Part shown: positions 11,570 to 19,106 of the stretch, in pieces
Position numbering within the stretch: position 1 is the stretch's first letter
Layout: the number at the start of each line of letters is the position of its first letter
Origin: Cupriavidus campinensis
Lineage (GTDB): Bacteria > Pseudomonadota > Gammaproteobacteria > Burkholderiales > Burkholderiaceae
Direction: 5' to 3'
Assembly: GCF_905397395.1 (NCBI RefSeq)
Contig: NZ_CAJPVH010000021.1
Coordinates: forward strand, 1 to 64,000
DNA length: 64,000 bases
Program-made: the position numbers and the translations under genes
The notes under the pieces: generated by a model
What the model was told of the DNA's origin: nothing
Seen by the model: only the letters and a program-made list of their open reading frames with translations
Databases searched by the model: none

Positions 11570-11847
11570 GTCTTCGTGCGGCCTTGTAATGATGGCACCC
11601 AGGGTTGGGGGCTCGCCGACATTAATCGGCGTGTGGGTCAGTAGGCGGGATACGGTCTCGCAGAGGCGTCGGATGAGTAGAAGTCGAGGTAAAATCAACT
11701 GCTTATCGCAGAATTTGGGTCCAGAAACGTCGCTCTATGAGCGACCTCAATGGGTGGGGTTGAAGTGCTCTTCCGATAATTGGAGCGCTTGGCTATTCAA
11801 TCCGGTAGGGCAAGGGCGCTTTAGTAACTCGAAAAAAGGGGGCGAAC
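11570..11847. other. Non-coding stretch before the AAA+ gene
   Basis: 278 bases without a supported gene. Short open frames here lack ribosome sites and family resemblance. A possible -10 (TAAAAT, 11690-11695) is present without a matching -35. An AAGGGGG stretch near 11835 serves as the ribosome site of the ATPase gene. Confidence 0.5.
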
Positions 11848-12858
11848 ATGTCGGCTAAGCAAGTTCTAGCACTCCTGAGTTCGCACATCGATGGGGACGA
11901 AGATCAACTTTTGTCCATCGCGTTGCAGATTGCCGCGCAGGAAGCCCGCCAAGGCAGGCCCGAAGATGCTGATAAGCTTAAACGATTGGTCCAGAAGGCG
12001 AGGGACCAACGCAGAACCGGTAGCGCTGCGTCTGGGCAGACGCCCATCCCCTTAGCACGGCCAAGGGGCGAATTACAGGGATTGGTTGAGAGTACCTATC
12101 CAAAGGTTTCGCTTTCGAGCATGGTGCTGTCAGACGAGATTGCTAGGCGTCTCGGGCGGATAGTGCGTCAGCAGCAGGAGCGAGCCACGCTGCGTGAACA
12201 TGGTCAGACTCCAGCTACACACATGCTTCTGGTCGGCCCCCCCGGGACAGGCAAGACAATGACTGCCTCAGCTCTAGCCGGAGAGTTGCGCCTGCCTCTC
12301 TTCACTGTACGTCTGGAGTCCTTGTTCAGCCGGTTTCTAGGCGAGACTGCCGGTAAGCTGCGTGTGCTTTTCGATCAGATTGCTAAGACACGTGGGGTTT
12401 ATCTGCTCGATGAATTCGACGCTATTGGCGCTCGTAGAGGTGATCCAAATGACGTCGGTGAAATCCGCCGCGTGCTAAATTCTGTTTTGGCGTTCATGGA
12501 AGAGCCTAACTCCACAGATAGTCTTGTGCTGGCGGCGACAAACCATGTCGAGATTCTTGATGAGGCCTTAGCACGTCGCTTTGATGAAGTAATTGAGTAT
12601 GCGTTGCCAGACGCTGCCTCAGCGCGAGGAATCATTGAGCGACGGTTGGGAAAATTCAAATTTGTCAGTAAATTCTGGGTTCAACTTGCACCTTCACTTG
12701 AAGGTCTTAGCCAAGGTGAACTTGTCCGTGCGGCGGATGAGGTAGTGAAGGATGCCATTCTCGAAGGTGAGTCGCGAGTCTCGCCTAGCGCGCTCCGAGA
12801 TGCTTTGGAAAATCGGAAGACGTTAAAGGGGAAGTTTCGTCGTCACTCCCCGCGATAA
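11848..12858 (+). CDS. AAA+ ATPase paired with a subtilisin-like protease
   Basis: A 336-residue single-domain AAA+ ATPase of the classic (CDC48/FtsH-like) type. The Walker A GPPGTGKT lies at 130-137, Walker B YLLDEFDA with D188/E189, sensor-1 asparagine in AATNH (N232), and arginine-finger candidates in ARRFDE (R243/R244). An aromatic-Leu-Gly pore-loop-like segment (SRFLGE, about 161-166) suggests substrate threading. The first ~90 residues are an helical N-domain. There is no transmembrane segment. The protease gene starts 49 bases downstream on the same strand, so the two form an operon. AAA/S8 protease pairs recur on mobile elements and are suspected defence or exclusion modules. In such pairs the ATPase probably unfolds or delivers a target or controls the protease. 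Confidence 0.9.
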   Translation: MSAKQVLALLSSHIDGDEDQLLSIALQIAAQEARQGRPEDADKLKRLVQKARDQRRTGSAASGQTPIPLARPRGELQGLVESTYPKVSLSSMVLSDEIARRLGRIVRQQQERATLREHGQTPATHMLLVGPPGTGKTMTASALAGELRLPLFTVRLESLFSRFLGETAGKLRVLFDQIAKTRGVYLLDEFDAIGARRGDPNDVGEIRRVLNSVLAFMEEPNSTDSLVLAATNHVEILDEALARRFDEVIEYALPDAASARGIIERRLGKFKFVSKFWVQLAPSLEGLSQGELVRAADEVVKDAILEGESRVSPSALRDALENRKTLKGKFRRHSPR

Positions 12859-12907
12859 GTTGGCTCAAAGTAGGATCGATCAAACCCAGAAGAATCCGTA
12901 GGAACTT

Positions 12908-15442
12908 ATGGCGGTCCAAAAAGAAACTGATACTAGAAATCACCCGCATATTCCGATCAATGTCTACCGTGAATCAACGGCCTATGAATTTCCTTCCCGA
13001 GACTTAACTCGCAGGCCGCTTCGCCATGACTATGCTGCCCACGCGCAAACTCTCCTTGAGCAACTTGCCTCGGCGCTTCCTGACTCCGGTGCCGATCAGC
13101 GCCTTACCATTGAGGGGTTAAAGCGCGGAAGGATTGTAGAGGTTCGAACTGCTGCACCAGCTGAGAATTCCCGCGCCAAGGCTGTCAAAGTGCCGCCTGC
13201 CCTAGAGTTTCCGACTCAGGATGTGGTAGTACTTCGCTCAAAGCGAAATGACGATCGCACCGAGAGCGCTTTATTGTTTGTGCCCGATGCTGCGCGAGCC
13301 TATCTTGAAAGGCGAATCACACGTTACGGTAGGGACCCGGGCAATGGGCGTCGTCCCGATGTAGAGCGTTTTGAGGTAATTGAGCAAATTCGAGCAATAG
13401 AGGTGCGCTCCCTCTTTGCTGGCGATGTGGATCTGAACGCTCCCGATATCGTGTGGTGGGAAGTGTGGGTTCGCCAATCAAATGAGTTGGCCGATCGTAT
13501 TGTGGCCGCAGCTCGGAACGCGAACTTGGACGTTCATGAAGATCGCCTTCTATTCCCCGATACTACTGTACTGTTTCTTCACTCGTCTGCGGCATCGCTC
13601 TGTAACTTCGTGACGAGCGTACCGGGCGCCGTTATGGAAATCCGTCGGTCGACGGGGACTATTGAGCCCTTTCTGGAGCGCGGCCAAATGGGGCTCAATC
13701 AGCATGATTGGGCTAACGACCTGGCAGCGCGCGTAGTCCCTGCGCCGCAGGATTCTCCTGTGGTTTGCACTCTCGATACAGGTGTTGCCGCAGCACATCC
13801 ATTGATTTCTCCTGGCCTTCGCGGTGCATGGGCATATGATCCAGAATGGGGTGCCGACGATCACTATCCTCAAGGGGGGCATGGAACCCCGCTTGCCGGG
13901 CTGGTTCTTTATGGTGACCTAGAGCCACTTATGAACGACGTGCGACCAGTTGCGCTGACGCATGGCGTTGAATCAATGAAACTTGTGCCGCCACACGGCT
14001 TCCCCGTCACAAGGCCGCCGAGCTATGGCATTGTCACTCAAGGGGCCGTTGGTTCGGTAGAGGCTGAACAGGCGAAAGTCCTGCGTAGCTTTTGTCTTGC
14101 CACTTCGACAACAGATTTTCCGTCGATCCGCCCGTCGACATGGAGTGGCGCAATTGATCAGATTGCGGCCGGAGCAATGCCCGGGGACGTGGAGCAGGGG
14201 GTTGCAGCTGCTCAGCACCCGAAACGCTTACTCGTTGTTGCAACGGGGAACGTAAGCGGTGGAATGGCGGTGGACGTCTTGCCCTTGCAGTCATTGGAAG
14301 ACCCTTCGCAAAGTTGGAATGCGTTGACAATCGGTGGATTTACCCGAAAGGAGCAGGTCCCCAATCCCCCGCCAGTCCTGCAAGCTGCTGTGCCGGCCAA
14401 CAACCGAAGCCCGTTTAGTCGAGGGTCGCAATCTCTTCCGTCAGACCTCGCGCCTATCAAGCCAGAGGTCTTGTTTGAAGCGGGTAACATGGTCTCGGAC
14501 GCAACTGGTTTTTGTGCTTGGGGTCCATCTGTATCGCTTCTCTCGACAGGTTCAGATGTGGTGGCGGAGCCTCTAGTGCCATTTTGGGCTACTAGCGCAG
14601 CGACGGGTATTGCTGGACATTTTGTCGGTCGTCTTCAGGCGGCACATCCAAACCTTTGGCCGGAAACACATCGCGCGCTAATCGTTGATTCTGCACGATG
14701 GCCGGAGCCCATCCGTAGGCAATTCATTGGGCGTGGTGCTCATTGGAAAACTGGCACCAAGGCAGAAAAGCTGCGGCATCTTCGTGAATTCGGGTACGGC
14801 GTGCCAGATATCGAGCGTGCTATTTTCTCTGCCCGAAATGACGCAACTTTGCTGGCGGAAGCCGAGATTCAGCCCTTTGCCGTCGGCAAGGATGGTAGGA
14901 CCGGTGTCTTTAACGAGATGCACTTTTATGACCTGCCTTGGCCAAGGGCGGCGTTGGAACGACTCGAAAACGAAATCGTAACGATGAAGGTTACGTTGTC
15001 ATATTTCATCGAGCCGAACTTGACGGGAAAGGCTGCTACGCGTCCTGATACCTATCGCTCCCTGGGCCTTCGTTTCGATATGAAAAAGCGCGGGGAGTCC
15101 GATGCTCGTTTCCGCAGCAGAATTTCGGCTAACCAGGCTAAGGATGGAATTGAAGCCGATGGCGAAGCAAGCTACTGGTTGTTGGGGCCAAAATCAGTTC
15201 AAGCGGGCTCACTTCATTGCGACCTGTGGCGGGGTCGCGCAATCGAACTAGCTGGCCACGATGCCATTGCGGTCTATCCGGTCGGGGGCTGGTGGAAGTC
15301 GCATGTCGGCCAGAGGCGCATTACCGACAAGGCACGCTATGCGCTCGTGATATCGATTTCGGCGCCCGGGCAGGAAGTCGATCTTTACTCGGAGATCTCT
15401 GCCCAGGTGGAGGCAAAGCAAATTGAGGTCATGCTTGGCTAA
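12908..15442 (+). CDS. Subtilisin-like (S8) serine protease, cytoplasmic, partner of the AAA+ ATPase
   Basis: An 844-residue protein with a full S8 catalytic triad: D290 in CTLDTGVAAAHPLI, H325 in GGHGTPLAG, S563 in WATSAATGIAGH. The oxyanion-hole asparagine is N448 in VVATGN. There is no signal peptide or membrane segment, so it acts inside the cell. Residues 1-270 form an N-terminal domain without a recognised family, and about 600-844 a C-terminal domain; both are candidates for target recognition or for contact with the ATPase. The ribosome site TAGGAA precedes ATG 12908. Unlike secreted subtilases there is no obvious I9 propeptide. Loss of self-restraint would be toxic, which fits a role in an inducible killing or interference module; that is inference. 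Confidence 0.9.
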   Translation: MAVQKETDTRNHPHIPINVYRESTAYEFPSRDLTRRPLRHDYAAHAQTLLEQLASALPDSGADQRLTIEGLKRGRIVEVRTAAPAENSRAKAVKVPPALEFPTQDVVVLRSKRNDDRTESALLFVPDAARAYLERRITRYGRDPGNGRRPDVERFEVIEQIRAIEVRSLFAGDVDLNAPDIVWWEVWVRQSNELADRIVAAARNANLDVHEDRLLFPDTTVLFLHSSAASLCNFVTSVPGAVMEIRRSTGTIEPFLERGQMGLNQHDWANDLAARVVPAPQDSPVVCTLDTGVAAAHPLISPGLRGAWAYDPEWGADDHYPQGGHGTPLAGLVLYGDLEPLMNDVRPVALTHGVESMKLVPPHGFPVTRPPSYGIVTQGAVGSVEAEQAKVLRSFCLATSTTDFPSIRPSTWSGAIDQIAAGAMPGDVEQGVAAAQHPKRLLVVATGNVSGGMAVDVLPLQSLEDPSQSWNALTIGGFTRKEQVPNPPPVLQAAVPANNRSPFSRGSQSLPSDLAPIKPEVLFEAGNMVSDATGFCAWGPSVSLLSTGSDVVAEPLVPFWATSAATGIAGHFVGRLQAAHPNLWPETHRALIVDSARWPEPIRRQFIGRGAHWKTGTKAEKLRHLREFGYGVPDIERAIFSARNDATLLAEAEIQPFAVGKDGRTGVFNEMHFYDLPWPRAALERLENEIVTMKVTLSYFIEPNLTGKAATRPDTYRSLGLRFDMKKRGESDARFRSRISANQAKDGIEADGEASYWLLGPKSVQAGSLHCDLWRGRAIELAGHDAIAVYPVGGWWKSHVGQRRITDKARYALVISISAPGQEVDLYSEISAQVEAKQIEVMLG

Positions 15443-15481
15443 ATGGAGCGATCCACGTTGAGGGTCGCTTGCCGTAGTGCG

Positions 15482-15505
15482 AACGGGGCGTTGCCCCGTT
15501 TTTTT
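15482..15505 (+). terminator. Intrinsic terminator after the protease gene
   Basis: AACGGGGC (15482-15489) pairs with GCCCCGTT (15493-15500) and is followed by five more T. It ends the ATPase-protease operon and lies in the convergent gap before the XRE gene. Confidence 0.85.
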
Positions 15506-15520
15506 CTGGATGGCGGGGAG

Positions 15521-15766
15521 TCAAAGGCCTGCTTGTGAAAGTAGGTTTGCCGGGGAGATACCAAGCGCTCTGGCGATTCTGAGTAAATTCAATACCGTAA
15601 GGTTGTGTTCCCCGCGCTCTATGCCGCCGATGTATGAGCGATCCATTTCCGTGGCTAGCGCTAACTGCTCTTGAGATACGCCAACGACCTTGCGGGCGGC
15701 ACGTACCGTCTTGCCAATAGACACAAGAGCAGGATCGCCAGCATGTTTTGGGGAGGGTTTCGCCAT
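15521..15766 (-). CDS. XRE-family helix-turn-helix regulator
   Basis: A small (81-residue) Cro/C1-type DNA-binding protein. The HTH covers about residues 19-75 with the pattern IGKTVRAARKVVGVSQEQLA and IERGEHNLTVLNLLRIARALG, as in controller proteins and phage-type repressors. The start is set at ATG 15766 (MAKPSPKH); the frame continues upstream without conservation. It converges on the ATPase-protease operon and is divergent from the Sel1 lipoprotein gene. The 195-base upstream gap holds two GGTATC copies (minus strand, near 15790-15812) that might be its operators. A control role for the island cargo is a fair guess. Confidence 0.88.
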   Translation of the reverse strand: MAKPSPKHAGDPALVSIGKTVRAARKVVGVSQEQLALATEMDRSYIGGIERGEHNLTVLNLLRIARALGISPANLLSQAGL

Positions 15767-15961
15767 GCGCCAATGTTCACCATTTGACGGATGCGATACC
15801 ACGGGATAAGATACCCAAATCAACATCAATCAATGCATGGCAATTCGGGCGGGTTTGCCGTGGCTTGGATCCAAAATTAGAGTGGAAGTAACTTCCGAGC
15901 GAAGCACCCGTAGATCTGGATGGGAAATCGAGATGCCGGCGTTCACTTATGGGGAAGCAGG

Positions 15962-17008
15962 ATGCGGCACTATGGGCTCATTGGGGTTTTGGCGCTTACG
16001 GCGCTTGGTGGATGCACGTCATGGCATCACACCCGAATTACTGATAAAGCTGTTGCTGACAGGCAGTTCGTACAAGACGACGGTTACTGCGTACGTGCGT
16101 CGCACGGCTCCGTACCTGTGCCCCAAGTCAAATACAACGACGTATCCCCTTGGTCTTCTACTGCGATCGTTCAAGGCTCCACATACAATGCGGCAACTGG
16201 CAATACGAGCTACAGCACATATAGCGGCCAAGCAGTTTCCACTCCGTCCCCAGGCGCCGCATTCGCCGGGGGGATTGCCAACGGCATGAATATTGGGGCT
16301 GCATTCGCGGCGTCGCGTGCGCAAGAACGAATTTACAAGGCTTGTATGTACGCGCAGGGTTGGTCAGATAGTTCCAGGCCAAAAGATCTTCCAGCCGTAC
16401 CGCCATCCTCGCGTTCACAATCCAATGCCATCGTCCCGCAGACTGAAGACGTAGCGAAGATTTATGCGACCCCAGAAGCGGCGTGGTTGGCGGATGTCGA
16501 CGAGTTTCTTACCGTCTATCCGGCGTACAGAGTCCAGCCGCTCTATGGCCGGCTAAATGACTTGGTAAAGCGAATTGCCTTGGAGGACTCCCTACGTGAA
16601 GCCACGGGCCCACAAATTCTTCTCGCGGCACACGATGCTCTCGTGCAAAGGGGGCAAGGCTCCGCTGAACCAGAGGAAGGGACTGCGGAGCGTTACGTGA
16701 CGCTGCTGTATCGGGATGCGGCGAGCAATAACGTTGCTGCCCAAAATGCTCTTGGCACGGGGTTCTTAAAGGGTTGGAATCCGCTGCCGCAGGCGCCAAA
16801 GCGCGCAATTTTCTGGTTCCAGCGATCCGCACTCGCAGGTAACCCGATGGGCCAAACTGGCTATGGCGTCATGCTCTTCGAAGGGAAAGGTGTTGAGTCA
16901 AATCGGGAGCAGGGATACCACTGGGTAAGTCGAGCCGCTTCTGCCGGTGATAAATCAGCAAAGGAACTGCTCGGTCGGCTACAGGAGCAGATGACGCGAG
17001 ATCGATAG
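15962..17008 (+). CDS. Sel1-repeat lipoprotein, island cargo
   Basis: A 348-residue exported lipoprotein. The start ATG 15962 gives MRHYGLIGVLALTALGGC, a type II signal with lipobox LGGC. A Gly/Ser/Thr-rich middle (about 60-125) includes a glycine-zipper-like run AAFAGGIANGMNIGAAF. The C-terminal ~110 residues hold about three Sel1-type TPR repeats (for example NNVAAQNALGTGFLKG and GNPMGQTGYGVMLFEGKGV). Sel1 proteins generally serve as scaffolds. The gene is alone on the plus strand with its own promoter region shared with the XRE gene. Function is unknown. Confidence 0.8.
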   Translation: MRHYGLIGVLALTALGGCTSWHHTRITDKAVADRQFVQDDGYCVRASHGSVPVPQVKYNDVSPWSSTAIVQGSTYNAATGNTSYSTYSGQAVSTPSPGAAFAGGIANGMNIGAAFAASRAQERIYKACMYAQGWSDSSRPKDLPAVPPSSRSQSNAIVPQTEDVAKIYATPEAAWLADVDEFLTVYPAYRVQPLYGRLNDLVKRIALEDSLREATGPQILLAAHDALVQRGQGSAEPEEGTAERYVTLLYRDAASNNVAAQNALGTGFLKGWNPLPQAPKRAIFWFQRSALAGNPMGQTGYGVMLFEGKGVESNREQGYHWVSRAASAGDKSAKELLGRLQEQMTRDR

Positions 17009-17185
17009 GCCGCCCGTGTGCGCGGGCCGTGTGGGGTGGAGTATTCGGTCTCAAGGTTCACTCTTGGTTGTGCAAGAGCATCGTTTTCGTCCCCCGATAC
17101 TCCCTCGATCTCCTGCCAATGCAGATGGCAGTGTGTGCTTCTGCTTAATAGGTCGACAGATGGCATTTCTAGAGGGTCACCGTCT

Positions 17186-17295
17186 GGCGGTATAGAGAGA
17201 GGCTACGAAATAGACGGAATTGCACCGCCTCCCGGAGCAGCGGGAGGTAAGCCTACGCCGTCGGCCGGTGCAATTCCGGAGCCTTCTATACCGTC
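17186..17295. repeat. 110-bp nested, branched inverted repeat in the island
   Basis: Three nested pairings are visible: GGCGGTATAGA (17186-17196) with its complement at 17285-17295 (one G.T pair); AGGC (17200-17203) with GCCT (17281-17284); and a perfect 13-base arm CGGAATTGCACCG (17215-17227) with 17266-17278. Inside lies a further hairpin CCTCCCG (17228-17234)/CGGGAGG (17241-17247). The right outer arm overlaps the stop codon of the minus-strand gene. No T-run follows on either strand, so it is not an ordinary terminator. A replication or transfer origin, structured RNA or protein-bound site are the options. Confidence 0.75.
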
Positions 17296-17711
17296 TCCCG
17301 GTGTAAGGACGTCAATTTCACATTGCGGTAGGCGCTCCGCACAAAGCCAGCTTCGGCGCCAGCATCGTAACCATTCAGTTTATCGAGCGCCCACCATGTT
17401 GCGGCGTACCAGCTTGCCTTGTGTGGTCGGCATCCCTTCACAGTCTCGTATATCAACCTCGCTTCCAATAGTTCAAGCTTTGCCCGGTTTATCGTGTCGT
17501 TCGACGACCACCCGCGCTGTTTCAAATGGGCGAGGGTAACAATCATCCGCCCGTTGTCGTCGCCGTGATACTGGCGTGCGATCTCCATCATCAGGGCCTT
17601 TGCAGGGTGCGAAAGGCCCTGGTAAGCAGAGCTGTCCAGAACTGCCCAAGGGATCGCAGCAAAGCCGCCAGCATCACGGTATGCGCGGCGGCCTTTCTTC
17701 TCTCTACCCAC
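17286..17711 (-). CDS. Helix-turn-helix-like protein of unknown function (island)
   Basis: A 141-residue basic protein starting with GTG 17711 (MGREKKGRRAYRDAGGF). The middle has the look of a winged-helix or replication-associated HTH seen in many small integrative elements (LSHPAKALMMEIARQYHGDDNGRMIVTLAHLKQRGWSS is the relevant region, about residues 33-70). The gene starts one base after the stop codon of the upstream gene, so the two are translationally linked. Its 3' end runs into the branched inverted repeat at 17186-17295. That pairing, DNA-binding protein plus structured DNA, invites a role in replication initiation or element maintenance, which is not proven by sequence. Confidence 0.72.
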   Translation of the reverse strand: MGREKKGRRAYRDAGGFAAIPWAVLDSSAYQGLSHPAKALMMEIARQYHGDDNGRMIVTLAHLKQRGWSSNDTINRAKLELLEARLIYETVKGCRPHKASWYAATWWALDKLNGYDAGAEAGFVRSAYRNVKLTSLHRETV

Positions 17712-17712
17712 G

Positions 17713-18105
17713 CTAGCCTGCCTGGTGCTGTCGGCGTTGCTCCGCGCGCTTGCCGTTCACTTCAATGACCCATGCGCGCGCGCCATTTGCCAGCGCCACT
17801 TCGCGCGCATCCTCCGATACCCAGTATTCAGCGACAAGCACGGTCCGGCCGTCAGCGGTGTGCTTCTCAATGTCACGGCGTTTGATCTGCCAGCCGTAGT
17901 CCATCTCGAGTGCATGCACCACGGCCGCAAGGCGAGTTGTGCTTTGGCCGAACACCGCGTCAAGGTTTGTGAGGCGGCGGCCTTCGATCAGGCGGGCCAG
18001 CACCTCAGCCCTGACTGTGTTGGTTTTCAAAGGGAGGCGGCCGGATGTAATATCAGGTTGTTCGTTCGCGCTCGTCTCTGCTTCGTAGGGGCGGGCGTTT
18101 TTCAT
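17713..18105 (-). CDS. Small winged-helix-type protein (island)
   Basis: A 130-residue protein from ATG 18105 (MKNARPYEAETSANEQPD). The central part (about 35-95) resembles the winged helix-turn-helix found in prophage and satellite proteins: VLARLIEGRRLTNLDAVFG, then LAAVVHALEMDYGWQIKR. Its ATG overlaps the stop codon of the AlpA-like gene (TAATG), and its own stop is one base from the next gene, so the three form a coupled unit. No catalytic motif is seen. A regulatory or DNA-binding role within the element is likely. Confidence 0.72.
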   Translation of the reverse strand: MKNARPYEAETSANEQPDITSGRLPLKTNTVRAEVLARLIEGRRLTNLDAVFGQSTTRLAAVVHALEMDYGWQIKRRDIEKHTADGRTVLVAEYWVSEDAREVALANGARAWVIEVNGKRAEQRRQHQAG

Positions 18106-18329
18106 TATTCGGCCCCGTTCAGCAGCTTTGCCAGGTCGGCTACGCGCCATGCAAGACGACCATTGATGCGAACAGGACGGATGGGACCATCGTCCAGGCA
18201 GGCCCATTTGCGCAGGGTCTGAGGGCGGCGGTTGATGATCGGCGCCGCCTCGTTGGTGGGCAGGGTATCTCGGCCGTTGGCAATGACGCGTAGGCCGTAA
18301 GGGATGGGTTGAATGGGAGTAGTGGACAT
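18105..18329 (-). CDS. AlpA/excisionase-like MerR-type DNA-binding protein
   Basis: A 74-residue protein from ATG 18329. The pattern is that of AlpA-like factors: TLPTNEAAPIINRRPQTLRKW, then IRPVRINGRLAWRVADLAKLL, a winged helix that reads a basic wing. AlpA-type proteins activate integrase transcription or act as recombination directionality factors. Placed in the same minus-strand block as the integrase, this is the best candidate for the excisionase. The ribosome site GAGG is 8 bases upstream and lies inside an 11-base inverted repeat (18333-18378). A GTG at 18338 is a weaker start. Confidence 0.82.
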   Translation of the reverse strand: MSTTPIQPIPYGLRVIANGRDTLPTNEAAPIINRRPQTLRKWACLDDGPIRPVRINGRLAWRVADLAKLLNGAE

Positions 18330-18332
18330 TGT

Positions 18333-18378
18333 CAGCACCTCAGTACCATGCCTAGTTCGGCGGGTTTCTGAGGTGCTG
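18333..18378 (-). promoter_or_regulatory. Inverted repeat covering the ribosome site of the AlpA-like gene
   Basis: CAGCACCTCAG (18333-18343) pairs perfectly with CTGAGGTGCTG (18368-18378) over a 24-base loop. In the minus-strand transcript the downstream arm contains the GAGG ribosome site of the AlpA-like gene. It could be an operator or an RNA hairpin that limits translation. Confidence 0.6.
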
Positions 18379-18513
18379 GCAACCTGCTGAGATTAGGCGC
18401 CAGCGCCGCAGAAACGCCACCGGGTTCGGCGTTATCTCTCAGCGTTGACGATTCTTATGGGCTCGGTTGGGTCTGGGAATGCGCGGTGGCGGCCAGCGGC
18501 TAGCCTGTGGCAG

Positions 18514-19002
18514 CTAGCGGCTATGTGGATCGGGGGTGTTTCGTAGGGCTTTCCTTGCAGTCTCGAGGGACATCGCAAGGTCCTCGTGCTTACGTGCAGC
18601 GCATTCAGTTCGTGACTTGTACTTGCCGGTTGCCCATGCGGCGCGGATAGCTTCTGCCTTCTCCCTCGATCCTTTTCGCTGACTGTGGAGGCTTTCTGCC
18701 CCTCTTTTGCCGGCAGCGGATAAATGGTTGCTGAGCAGTTTCGTTGCTGCTTTCTCGGCTAGGCTGGCGCCCCGTTGTCGCTCCAAACCCAAAAGCACAA
18801 GCAAGGTAAACGCATCGTCAATAGGCTCTCTCAACAGTTCATCCGATATCGCGCTGAGTCGGTTCTCGCGCAGCATTTTGGATATTGCTTCCGCTCGATC
18901 GCTTGCGCCAAACTTGCCAATACCAATGGCGGCGGCCAACTGTGCGTTTGTCACCGGTTTGCGTGGGTCTTTGCCACCCGCCTTCTGAATGTCCTTGCTC
19001 AT
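18514..19002 (-). CDS. Conserved island protein of unknown function
   Basis: A 162-residue hydrophilic protein. The start is ATG 19002, preceded by AAGGAGCGCA, a strong ribosome site; the longer open frame upstream overlaps the integrase tail and is not supported. The product is largely helical and basic (SQRKGSREKAEAIRAAWATGKY near residues 115-136), which suggests nucleic-acid contact. I do not recognise a family. It lies 104 bases after the integrase gene on the same strand and may be co-transcribed with it. Confidence 0.65.
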   Translation of the reverse strand: MSKDIQKAGGKDPRKPVTNAQLAAAIGIGKFGASDRAEAISKMLRENRLSAISDELLREPIDDAFTLLVLLGLERQRGASLAEKAATKLLSNHLSAAGKRGAESLHSQRKGSREKAEAIRAAWATGKYKSRTECAARKHEDLAMSLETARKALRNTPDPHSR

Positions 19003-19106
19003 TGCGCTCCTTCTCACGCAAACCCTCATGAGGATGCCCCCGCCGAGCCAGTGAAGGTATCCGGCTTTTCCATCCGTCGATGTAGGCAGGGGCGAAATGT
19101 TGCCGG

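Noticed and set aside
17186..17295. Branched repeat as an integron attC site or simple terminator
   Set aside because: No integron integrase or attC-type R and L boxes are seen, and no T-run follows on either strand.
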